From positions 186,001-250,000 of the forward strand of contig NZ_FWXR01000002.1 in the NCBI RefSeq assembly GCF_900176465.1: 64,000 nucleotides of DNA, written 5' to 3'. Below are positions 56,873-64,000 of this stretch, in pieces; position 1 is the first letter of the stretch; every line of letters begins with the position of its first letter. Source of the DNA: Fulvimarina manganoxydans (GTDB lineage Bacteria > Pseudomonadota > Alphaproteobacteria > Rhizobiales > Rhizobiaceae). The notes beneath the pieces are model-generated. The model was given only the letters and a program-made list of their open reading frames with translations. It did no database searches and had not been told where the DNA came from. The position numbers and the translations under genes are program-made.

Positions 56873-57430
56873 ATGCGAACGAGATCGGACAAGCCGCCCA
56901 AACCCGTCAGCCGCGAATGGCTGATGCGCGCGGCCGCCCATTATCTGGAGCGCTATGCGTCCTCCTCGGAAAATCTCAGACGGGTCCTGTCGCGAAAAGT
57001 CTTGAAGCGTGCGCTTGCGCGCGGCGAGGATGCGGGGGACTTCTCCGCGCTGATCGAAGAGATCGTCGCTCGGTTCGAGGAACTCGGCTTTCTCGACGAC
57101 GAGGCCTATGCGGAGGCGCGCACCCGATCCTTGCGACGGAAAGGGCTCTCGCAGCGCATGGTCCAAGCCAAGCTCGGGCAGAAGGGCGTGCCGGAAGAGG
57201 CGGTCGGCAAGGCGCTGGAGAAGGACGAGACCACCGAGGCCGAAGCCGCCGCCCGCTACGCGCAAAGGCGGCGTCTCGGCCCGTGGCGCAGCCGCGAGCG
57301 GATGGCGCGCCGCGACAAGGATATCGCCGCCATGATGCGCGCGGGCTTTGCCTATGGGCTGGCCCGCGACACGATCGATGGCGACGATGCGACCAACTCA
57401 GGCGACGAGCCGATCACACATAACGATTGA
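56873..57430 (+). CDS. recX: RecX-family regulatory protein
   Basis: 185-residue RecX, a modulator of RecA filaments. Three-helix repeats are visible: [66 protein letters not shown], and the C-terminal [28 protein letters not shown]. The region [19 protein letters not shown] is the best family marker. The ATG at 56873 is 38 nt after the SDR stop. Its last 17 bases overlap the convergent xylA 3' end. recA is not in the window. Confidence 0.88.
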   Translation: MRTRSDKPPKPVSREWLMRAAAHYLERYASSSENLRRVLSRKVLKRALARGEDAGDFSALIEEIVARFEELGFLDDEAYAEARTRSLRRKGLSQRMVQAKLGQKGVPEEAVGKALEKDETTEAEAAARYAQRRRLGPWRSRERMARRDKDIAAMMRAGFAYGLARDTIDGDDATNSGDEPITHND

Positions 57431-58724
57431 CGACGCCTTCGAGATATTCCTGCCGACCGGAACGCGGCTGCGGATTGAGCCCAAGGGCGCGCTCGGCCAC
57501 CTGTTCGAAGCTCGTCTCGCCCTTGAGGATCGCCTGGTTTTCCGGCTTGTCCCAACCGGCATAGCGCTCGGCGAGCGGCTTGGTCAGTGCTTCCTCGGCC
57601 AGCATCTTCTCGGCGGCCAGAAGCCCGCGCGCGCAGGCATCCATCGAGGCCACATGGGCGATCAAAAGGTCGTCGGGATCGATCGACTGGCGGCGGATCT
57701 TGGCGTCGAAGTTCAGACCACCCGTCGAGAAGCCGCCATGTTTCAGCATCTCGTGGAAGACGAGGGCGATCTCCTTGACGTCCATGGCGAACTGGTCGGT
57801 ATCCCAGCCGAGGAGATCGTCGCCGCGATTGATATCGAGCGAGCCGAAGAGATCGTTGGCATAGGCGACCTTCACCTCGTGATCGAAGGAATGGCCGGCG
57901 AGGATCGCATGGTTCTGCTCAAGATTGAGCTTCACGTCGTTGACGAGATCATATTTGCGCAAGAAACCGATGACGGTCGAGGCGTCGAAATCGTATTGGT
58001 GCTTGGTCGGCTCCTTGGGTTTCGGCTCGATGAGGATCGGGCCTGAAAAGCCGATCTTGTGCTTGTAATCGACAAGCATCGACAGGAAGCGGCCGAGCTG
58101 GTCGAGTTCCTTGGCCATGTCGGTGTTGAGGAGGGTTTCATAGCCCTCGCGTCCGCCCCAACAGACATAATTCGCGCCGCCCAGCCGATGGGTGGCGTCG
58201 ATCGCCGCTTTCACTTGGCCGACCGCATAGGCGAAGACGTCCGGATCGGGATTGGTGGCCGCGCCCGCCATGTAGCGGCGGTTTGAGAAGAGGTTCGCCG
58301 TGCCCCAAAGGAGGCGGACCTTCGCGCTTTCCATCTTCTGAGCGAAAATATCGGTGATCGCTTTCAGATTGTCGTTGGATTCGGAAAGCGAGGCGCCTTC
58401 CGGTGCGACATCCACGTCGTGGAAGCTGAAGAACGGGACGTCGAGGATGCGGAACATTTCGAAGGCGACATCGGCCTTCTGCTTGGCAAGGCTGAGCGCG
58501 TCGTCGCCATGCATCCAGGGTCGGTTGAAGGTTTCGCCGCCGAAGGGGTCGCCGCCCGGCCAGGTGAAGGAGTGCCAATAGCAGACGGCGAAGCGCATAT
58601 GGTCTTCCATCCGCTTGCCCATGACCATCCGATCTTTGTCATAGAAGCGATAGGCCAGGGGCGAGGTGCTGTCCGGGCCCTCATAGGCGATGGTGGCGGT
58701 GTGGTCGAAGAAGTTCGAGGCCAT
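57414..58724 (-). CDS. xylA: xylose isomerase
   Basis: 436-residue class II xylose isomerase, converting D-xylose to D-xylulose. Catalytic His in [13 protein letters not shown], metal-ligand glutamates in [14 protein letters not shown] and KLNLEQNHA, and the Asp/His region LGWDTDQF are present, as is the C-terminal [13 protein letters not shown]. Length is normal. It lies 283 nt downstream of the sugar ABC operon on the same strand. No xylB kinase follows in the window. Confidence 0.96.
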   Translation of the reverse strand: MASNFFDHTATIAYEGPDSTSPLAYRFYDKDRMVMGKRMEDHMRFAVCYWHSFTWPGGDPFGGETFNRPWMHGDDALSLAKQKADVAFEMFRILDVPFFSFHDVDVAPEGASLSESNDNLKAITDIFAQKMESAKVRLLWGTANLFSNRRYMAGAATNPDPDVFAYAVGQVKAAIDATHRLGGANYVCWGGREGYETLLNTDMAKELDQLGRFLSMLVDYKHKIGFSGPILIEPKPKEPTKHQYDFDASTVIGFLRKYDLVNDVKLNLEQNHAILAGHSFDHEVKVAYANDLFGSLDINRGDDLLGWDTDQFAMDVKEIALVFHEMLKHGGFSTGGLNFDAKIRRQSIDPDDLLIAHVASMDACARGLLAAEKMLAEEALTKPLAERYAGWDKPENQAILKGETSFEQVAERALGLNPQPRSGRQEYLEGVVNRYV

Positions 58725-58963
58725 GTCCGGTATCTTTTCTTGTGGTTCGATCTGTCATGGGCGGGCCAGCCGGTCGATCGGCCTGAAGCCCTTTCAAGCG
58801 CCGTCGCTTGAGCGGCGGGCAAGCGGAATGGGGATAGAGCCCTTTCGGGCCGGCTGCGAGCCGGGGCTTTAGCCAAGCGAGCCTGGAATAAACGGGCGTT
58901 GGACCAGTGCGGCCCGAGCGTCTTTTTGATCTGTCGTCCTGCGCCGGATGTTGGCGTTCGAAT

Positions 58964-58990
58964 GGCCCTCTCCCTTGGAGGGGGAGGGCC
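58964..58990 (-). terminator. hairpin after the sugar ABC operon
   Basis: 11-bp stem GGCCCTCTCCC against GGGGAGGGCC region with one U-G pair and a 5-nt loop, 18 nt past the binding-protein stop on the minus strand. No U-tract. Confidence 0.5.
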
Positions 58991-59007
58991 CGTTCAAAAT
59001 ATCCAGA

Positions 59008-59970
59008 TCAGAAGGGTGAGGCCGGATAGTAATACTGATCGGCGTTTTCCGGCGTCACCAGAACCGAGCCGATGATGAAGCGACCTTCCATCGGGGCGCT
59101 CGAGACGAAGCGGTTGGCGGTCAGGCGAATGGCGGTGGCGATCATGGCCGGCGGATAGGTGACGTCGGCGGGCACCATGGTGTCGCCATTCTTCACCCGC
59201 TCGATCATCTGCTTCATGCCGGCGCCGCCGAGCACCCACATCTGGTCGTCGCGGCCGGCCTGCTTGATCGCCTCGATGACGCCGAGCGCCATGTCGTCGT
59301 CGGAAGCCCAGACCGCGTCGATCTCAGGATATTTCGACAGGAAGTCCTGCATCACCTCGAAAGCGTCGTCGCGGTTCCAGTTGCCGTGCTCCATGCCGAG
59401 CACTTCGATGCCCGAGCCCTCGATCGCGGCCTGGAAGGCTTCGACGCGCTCATTGTCGATCGTCGTCGGAATGCCGCGCAAGACGACGATCTTGCCGCCA
59501 TCGGGCATCTTTTCCTTGAAATATTCGCCGGAGACGCGGCCGAAGGCGGTGTTGTCGCCGGCGACGTAAAGGTCTTCGATCCCCTCTTGGGCGAGACCCC
59601 GATCGACGACGGTGACGAATTTCCCCGCATCGGCGACGCGCTTGACCGGGCCGGTGAGCGGATCGGACTCGAAGGGCAGGACAACCAGCGCGTCGATATT
59701 GCGCGTCGCCATCATGTCCTCGATGTCGGAGACCTGCTTGCCGGGATCGCCGGCTGTCGCCAGGACGAAGTCGAGATTGGGATAGGTCTCCTCCAGCGCG
59801 TCGATGGCCTCCTGGGCGTGGAAGTTGACGCCGCCGGCCCAGCCATGGGTCGCCGCCGGGATGGAGACGCCGATGGTCGCGCTGTCGCCGTCCTGGGCGC
59901 TCGCCGCGCCGGGCAAGGCAAGGCTTGCGGCGACGAGCGCCCCGGCCGCGAATTTGGTCATGGTCTTCAT
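59008..59970 (-). CDS. sugar-binding protein of a ribose-type ABC importer
   Basis: 320-residue periplasmic binding protein (RbsB class). Signal peptide AAGALVAASLALPGAASA; mature domain IGVSIPAATHGWAGGVNFHAQ, DIEDMMATRNIDALVVLPFE, GIPTTIDNERVEAFQAAI and WASDDDMALGVIEAI. GGGAGG precedes the ATG at 59970. The ligand is probably a pentose or related sugar, given the class and nearby xylA; not provable here. Last gene of the operon. Confidence 0.92.
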   Translation of the reverse strand: MKTMTKFAAGALVAASLALPGAASAQDGDSATIGVSIPAATHGWAGGVNFHAQEAIDALEETYPNLDFVLATAGDPGKQVSDIEDMMATRNIDALVVLPFESDPLTGPVKRVADAGKFVTVVDRGLAQEGIEDLYVAGDNTAFGRVSGEYFKEKMPDGGKIVVLRGIPTTIDNERVEAFQAAIEGSGIEVLGMEHGNWNRDDAFEVMQDFLSKYPEIDAVWASDDDMALGVIEAIKQAGRDDQMWVLGGAGMKQMIERVKNGDTMVPADVTYPPAMIATAIRLTANRFVSSAPMEGRFIIGSVLVTPENADQYYYPASPF

Positions 59971-60002
59971 GATGATTTTCCTCCCGAGTTTGCGGTGCTG
60001 TC

Positions 60003-61001
60003 TCATGCACCGCCTTTCCGGCCGCGCTGCAGAACGACGGCCAGGATGATGATGACGCCCTGGATCGCCCCGTTGAGATAGGGGCTGACGAGGTCCGTCA
60101 GATTGAGGATGTTGTCGATGAGGCTGAGGATGAGGACGCCGACGACGGTGCCCCAGACCCGGCCGAAGCCCCCTTTGAGGACCGTGCCGCCGATGATGAC
60201 GGCGGCGATCGCCTCCAACTCCCAGAGAAGGCCGGTGGTCGACGAGGCCGAGCCGAGGCGCGGGACATACATGATGGTAGCGATGCCGACGAGCATGCCC
60301 TGAAGCATGTAAGTGACGAGCCGAACCCGCTCCACATGGATGGCCGAATAGCGGGCGACCTGATCGTTGGAACCGATCGCCGCGCAATGGCGGCCATAGG
60401 ACGTCCTGCGCATGACGATCTCACCGACGATCGCCACGATGGCGAAGACGATGATCGGCCAGGCGATGCCGAAGAAGCCGCCATAATAGACCGGCCGGTA
60501 GATCTCGCGCAGTTCGAAATTGAGCGACAGCGTGCCGCCATCGGCGAGCCAGATAACGAGCGAGCGAAAGATGCCGAGCGTGCCGAGGGTGACGATGAAG
60601 GCCTCGATCCGCCCGACCGTGATCAGGAAGCCGTTGAGGAGGCCAGCGCCGAGACCCATCACGAGGCAGGCCGCCATGCCGACGAGGATCGTTCCCCAGC
60701 CGATGCCGAGGGAGGGAGCGAGAGCGTTGAGGACGATGATCGTCAGCCCGGCCAGAAAGGCAGACATGGAGCCAACCGAGAGATCGAGCCCGCCGATGGT
60801 GATGACGAAGGTCGCTCCGACCGCGATGATCCCGATGAAGGAGGAGCGTGCAAGGACGTTGGTGACATTGCCCGCCGACAGAAAGTTCGGATTGAGCAGC
60901 GCCCCGAAGGCGACCAGAGCGAGAAGGGCAAGGACCGGACCCCAGACATGGAGGTCGAAGCTCGCCTTCGTCTTCGGGGCTGGACTGGCTTCGGCGGACA
61001 T
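60003..61001 (-). CDS. permease of the ribose-type ABC importer
   Basis: 332-residue RbsC-family permease with 8-10 helices. Family segments: GATFVITIGGLDLSVGSMSAF, TLGTLGIFRSLVIWLADGG, the cytoplasmic EAA-like AAIGSNDQVARYSAI and VIIGGTVLKGGFGRVWGTVVG. Its ATG at 61001 directly adjoins the ATPase stop. Pairs with itself or a partner to form the channel. Confidence 0.93.
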   Translation of the reverse strand: MSAEASPAPKTKASFDLHVWGPVLALLALVAFGALLNPNFLSAGNVTNVLARSSFIGIIAVGATFVITIGGLDLSVGSMSAFLAGLTIIVLNALAPSLGIGWGTILVGMAACLVMGLGAGLLNGFLITVGRIEAFIVTLGTLGIFRSLVIWLADGGTLSLNFELREIYRPVYYGGFFGIAWPIIVFAIVAIVGEIVMRRTSYGRHCAAIGSNDQVARYSAIHVERVRLVTYMLQGMLVGIATIMYVPRLGSASSTTGLLWELEAIAAVIIGGTVLKGGFGRVWGTVVGVLILSLIDNILNLTDLVSPYLNGAIQGVIIILAVVLQRGRKGGA

Positions 61002-62540
61002 TCAGGCGACCTCTGATAGGGTTTCGGCGTCGAGGCCCATGGCGCGGCGGACGATGGCCTCTTCGGTGATGGCGTCGCCGGACAATTCGCCGGTGATGCG
61101 GCCCGAGCGCATGACCACGACCCGGTGGCACAGGCCGATGACCTCGGACATTTCCGACGAGATGACGATGACGGCGCGGCCCTCGGCCGCCAGATCGTGG
61201 ATGAAGCGATAGATCTGCTGCTTGGTGCCGATGTCGATGCCGCGGGTCGGCTCGTCGAGAATGACGATCCGCGGCTCGACCAGCATGGTCTTGGCGAGAA
61301 GCAGCTTCTGCTGATTGCCGCCCGAAAGATTTCCGACCGGCCCTTCCTTGGAGGCGGCGCGAATGTCGAAGCGCTCGATCGCGCGCGACAACGCCTCGCG
61401 CTCGGCCGCTTCGTCGACGAAGAGGCCGGAGGAGAAGCGGTCGAGGCCGAGCAGGGTCAGATTTTCGCGAAGGCCATAACGCAGAAGAAGGCCACGGCCC
61501 TTTCGGTCTTCGGTGAGATAGGCAAGGCCGTGGGTCACGGCATCCTTGGGCGATTTGATGCGGATGTCGGTCCCCGAGCGGCGGATCGTGCCGCTCGATG
61601 GCCGAAGGCCCATGATGCCTTCCATCAGCTCGGTGCGCCCGGCCCCGACAAGGCCGGCGAAACCGAGGATCTCACCCTCCGACAGGGAAAAGCTCGCATC
61701 CTTGACATAACCCGGAACCGAAAACCCTTCGACCTCCAGAGCGCGCTTGGCGGTCTTGGCGGCAGCTTTAGGGGGGAAGATCTCGTCGAGTTCGCGGCCC
61801 ACCATATCGCGCGCCATGCGGTCCGGATCGGTCTCGGCGGATGGCCGGTTGGAGACGAGCGTTCCGTCGCGCAGCACCGTGACCTCGTCGGCGATGCGCA
61901 CGATCTCGTCGAGCTTGTGGGAGGTGTAAAGGATCGCGACGCCTTCGGCCTTCAGCCGGGCGATCTGCTCGAAAAGAACCTCGGCCTCGCGGCTGGTCAG
62001 CACCGCCGTCGGCTCGTCCATGACGAGGACGCGCGCCTTGCGGACGAGTGCCTTGGCGATCTCCACCATCTGCTTCTGAGAAACCGAGAGCTTGGAGACG
62101 GGCAGGCGCGTATCGATCGGCGTCGCCAATTCGTTCAGGAGCTCGCTCGCCTTGGCCCGCATCCTCTTCCAGTCGAGAAAGAAACCCTTCTTCAACTCGC
62201 GACCGAGAAAGACATTCGCCTCGGCCGACAGCTGTTCGGCGAGATTGAACTCCTGGTGGATGAGGACGACGCCTCTGTCCTCGGCTTCCTCGCTGGATGC
62301 GAAGGTAACCGGTTCGCCGCCGAGCAGAATGTCGCCACTCGACGCCGGCTGATAGCCGGTCAGGCACTTCATCAGCGTCGATTTGCCAGCACCGTTCTCG
62401 CCAACAAGCGCATGCACTTCGCCGGGCCTCAGAGCGAAATCGATACCGTGCAGGACCTCGACGGGGCCGTAGCTCTTGCGAAGCCCTTTCGCCTCGAGGA
62501 TGGGGGCGGGACGATCAACGGCCAAGATCTGACCTCGCAC
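61002..62540 (-). CDS. double-domain ATPase of the ribose-type ABC importer
   Basis: 512-residue RbsA-type ATPase with two ABC domains. First: Walker A GENGAGKST, signature LSVSQKQMVEIAKAL, Walker B VLVMDEPTAVL. Second: degenerate Walker A GLVGAGRTE, signature LSGGNQQKLLLAK, Walker B IVILDEPTRGID. The first signature has Ser in place of the usual Gly (LSVGQ or LSVGE). Start is GTG at 62540. First of the three transport genes; the oxidoreductase gene lies 84 nt upstream. Confidence 0.93.
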   Translation of the reverse strand: MRGQILAVDRPAPILEAKGLRKSYGPVEVLHGIDFALRPGEVHALVGENGAGKSTLMKCLTGYQPASSGDILLGGEPVTFASSEEAEDRGVVLIHQEFNLAEQLSAEANVFLGRELKKGFFLDWKRMRAKASELLNELATPIDTRLPVSKLSVSQKQMVEIAKALVRKARVLVMDEPTAVLTSREAEVLFEQIARLKAEGVAILYTSHKLDEIVRIADEVTVLRDGTLVSNRPSAETDPDRMARDMVGRELDEIFPPKAAAKTAKRALEVEGFSVPGYVKDASFSLSEGEILGFAGLVGAGRTELMEGIMGLRPSSGTIRRSGTDIRIKSPKDAVTHGLAYLTEDRKGRGLLLRYGLRENLTLLGLDRFSSGLFVDEAAEREALSRAIERFDIRAASKEGPVGNLSGGNQQKLLLAKTMLVEPRIVILDEPTRGIDIGTKQQIYRFIHDLAAEGRAVIVISSEMSEVIGLCHRVVVMRSGRITGELSGDAITEEAIVRRAMGLDAETLSEVA

Positions 62541-62624
62541 GCCAAGCGATCGTGGCCTGACAGGCGATCGCCTCCGCTTTTCTACTCCGTGGGTCCAAAA
62601 CTGCGGATCGGGCGACAGGCATGG

Positions 62625-63806
62625 TCACAGCTTCGTCCATGCTCCATTGTCCTTCGACGATCTCACACAGGCCTCGATGAAGGCGAGACCATCGATGCCG
62701 TCTTCGATCGAGGGGAGGGCAAGGCCGGACTGTGCCTCACCGCCGGCTTCATGGGCGGCGATGAGATCGGCAGCTTCGGAATAGATCGAGGCGAAGCCTT
62801 CGAGATAACCTTCCGGATGGCCGGCGGGGATGCGGGTCACGGCGGTCGCCTCGGGCCAAGCGCCTTCGCCGCCGCGCGTCAGACATTGCTTGGGCTCGCC
62901 GAGACGCTGGAACCAAAGCCGGTTCGGCTCTTCCTGATGCCATTCGAGCCCGGCCTTGGTGCCGTAAATCTTCAGCGACAGGCCGTTCTCGTTGCCGACG
63001 GCCACTTGGCTCGCCCAAAGCATGCCCTTGGCGGTCACGCCCTTCTTGGGCTGAAAGCGCAGCATCATATGGGCATTGTCGTCCAGACGACGGCCCTCGA
63101 CGAAGCTGTCGAGATCGCAAGCGAGACTTTCCACCTTCAGACCGGAGACATAGCAGGCGAGATTATGGGCGTGGGTACCGATATCGCCGATGGCGCCGCC
63201 GGCGCCGGCCTTGGCGGGGTCGACGCGCCAGCCGGCCTGTTTGGAGCCTTCGTCCTCGGCGCGCGTGGCAAGCCAGCCCTGAATATAGGTGGCATTGACC
63301 AGGCGAATGTCGCCAAGTTCGCCGGCCGCAACCATCGCCCGGGCCTGCCGGATCATCGGATAGCCGGTATAGTTGTGGGTCAGGACGAAGACCTTGCCGG
63401 AGCGCTTGGCGATCTCGGCCAGCTGCTTGGCCTCATCCAGCGTCGTCGTCATCGGCTTGTCGCAGATGACGTGGAAACCGGCCTCCAGAAAGGTCTTGGC
63501 GACCGGGAAATGCATGTGGTTGGGCGTGACGATCGCCACCGCCTCGATCCCGTCGTCGCGGGCGGCTTCCGCCTCGGCCATATCCTCATAGGATGCATAG
63601 CTGCGCGTGGGATCAAGACCGATCTCGGCGGCGGACGCACGGGCCTTTTCCGGCGTCGAGGAGAGCGCGCCGGCAACCAGCTCGAACTTGTCGTCGATCC
63701 GGCTCGCAATGCGGTGAACGCCCCCGATGAAGGCACCTTGACCGCCGCCCACCATGCCGAGGCGAATGCGGTTTCCGCGTTTTTCGTCGCGTCCTTCGAT
63801 GGTCAT
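62625..63806 (-). CDS. Gfo/Idh/MocA-family sugar oxidoreductase
   Basis: 393-residue NAD(P)-dependent dehydrogenase: Rossmann motif [35 protein letters not shown], family lysine [12 protein letters not shown], and [17 protein letters not shown] in the substrate domain. AGGAAG precedes the ATG at 63806. It lies 16 nt downstream of the isomerase-like gene and upstream of the ABC genes, so it probably oxidises or interconverts the imported sugar. It is distinct from thuB at 17973. Confidence 0.92.
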   Translation of the reverse strand: MTIEGRDEKRGNRIRLGMVGGGQGAFIGGVHRIASRIDDKFELVAGALSSTPEKARASAAEIGLDPTRSYASYEDMAEAEAARDDGIEAVAIVTPNHMHFPVAKTFLEAGFHVICDKPMTTTLDEAKQLAEIAKRSGKVFVLTHNYTGYPMIRQARAMVAAGELGDIRLVNATYIQGWLATRAEDEGSKQAGWRVDPAKAGAGGAIGDIGTHAHNLACYVSGLKVESLACDLDSFVEGRRLDDNAHMMLRFQPKKGVTAKGMLWASQVAVGNENGLSLKIYGTKAGLEWHQEEPNRLWFQRLGEPKQCLTRGGEGAWPEATAVTRIPAGHPEGYLEGFASIYSEAADLIAAHEAGGEAQSGLALPSIEDGIDGLAFIEACVRSSKDNGAWTKL

Positions 63807-63822
63807 GAGCTCGCTTCCTGGC

Positions 63823-64000
63823 TTAGTTCGTGATGCCGAGCATGCGCTTGTTGGCGGCCTCGTCGGTGCCACCGCTCGCGAAGTCGTCGAAGGCCTTGTC
63901 GGTCACCTCAATGATATGGCTGGCGATGAAGGGCGCCCCCTCCGCCGCGCCCTGTTCGGCGCTCTTGATGGCGCATTCCCATTCGAGAACGGCCCAGGAG
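63823..64000 (-). CDS. sugar phosphate isomerase/epimerase-like protein, 5' part beyond window
   Basis: Only the last 58 residues are visible: WAVLEWECAIKSAEQGAAEG, APFIASHIIEVTDKAFDDFA and the end NKRMLGITN. This resembles the C-terminus of xylose-isomerase-like TIM-barrel proteins that accompany MocA-type dehydrogenases and sugar ABC importers. The gene runs out of the window, so its start and catalytic residues are unseen. Confidence 0.65.
   Translation of the reverse strand, partial: SWAVLEWECAIKSAEQGAAEGAPFIASHIIEVTDKAFDDFASGGTDEAANKRMLGITN

Noticed and set aside
61125-63833. 902-codon open frame on the plus strand
   Set aside because: Shadow of the sugar ATPase and MocA dehydrogenase genes, both of which have complete motifs on the minus strand.

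Overview
The window looks like chromosome of an alphaproteobacterium of the order Hyphomicrobiales (Rhizobiales). The evidence is a CpdR cell-cycle regulator, a full CtrA box, a double cold-shock-domain protein, an NDUFS4-type complex I subunit gene, a rhizobial RIME-like intergenic repeat, a thuAB pair, and GC-rich coding with long antisense shadow frames. Genus cannot be fixed from the sequence. There is no rRNA, CRISPR array, prophage or insertion sequence; three tRNA genes (Val-GAC, Pro-TGG, Glu-TTC) are present. This is mostly ordinary core genome with small accessory modules.

Layout. 1-3.4 kb: a 3'-truncated phoX phosphatase gene, a toxin-antitoxin-like pair whose toxin has no clear start codon, a 138-bp element with perfect 19-bp inverted ends, and two small genes behind uvrB. 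3.4-6.6 kb: uvrB with long tails. 6.7-17.7 kb: envelope, stress and second-messenger genes: two PRC-barrel exoproteins (one with three barrels and an 11-residue-repeat helix), MscS, DUF302, periplasmic MsrA, a class III nucleotide cyclase, GlcG/HbpS-like, DUF1328, a lipid kinase and a diguanylate cyclase. 18-19.9 kb: thuB and thuA. 20.2-28 kb: degP, a response regulator, an unusual HEPN pair, a histidine kinase and glnE. 28-33.8 kb: LysE exporter, lipoprotein, aldose epimerase-like protein, K+ channel, aquaporin-arsC arsenic pair, and a ParA-like protein behind a CtrA box.

34-43.5 kb: two paralogous secreted M10-type metalloproteases with DUF4214 tails flank tRNA-Val, cpdR, an N-formylglutamate amidohydrolase and a three-gene metal-chelate ABC importer; a 53-bp palindromic repeat occurs twice here. 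44-50.6 kb: two-winged-helix protein, complex I subunit, DUF192, cold-shock protein, Ser-rich exoprotein, gloA and an M15 peptidase lipoprotein. 51-64 kb: second MscS, a DctQM TRAP permease divergent from a cupin/SDR pair, recX convergent with xylA, and a ribose-type sugar ABC operon with Gfo/Idh/MocA dehydrogenase and isomerase-like genes, the last cut by the window end.

Best candidates for something new: (1) a 96-aa protein/HEPN gene pair wedged between a response regulator gene and its histidine kinase gene; (2) the CtrA-boxed ParA-like protein with a degenerate P-loop; (3) the three-PRC-barrel protein with a LEA-like 11-mer helix; (4) the twin DUF4214 proteases. None is proven novel from sequence alone.
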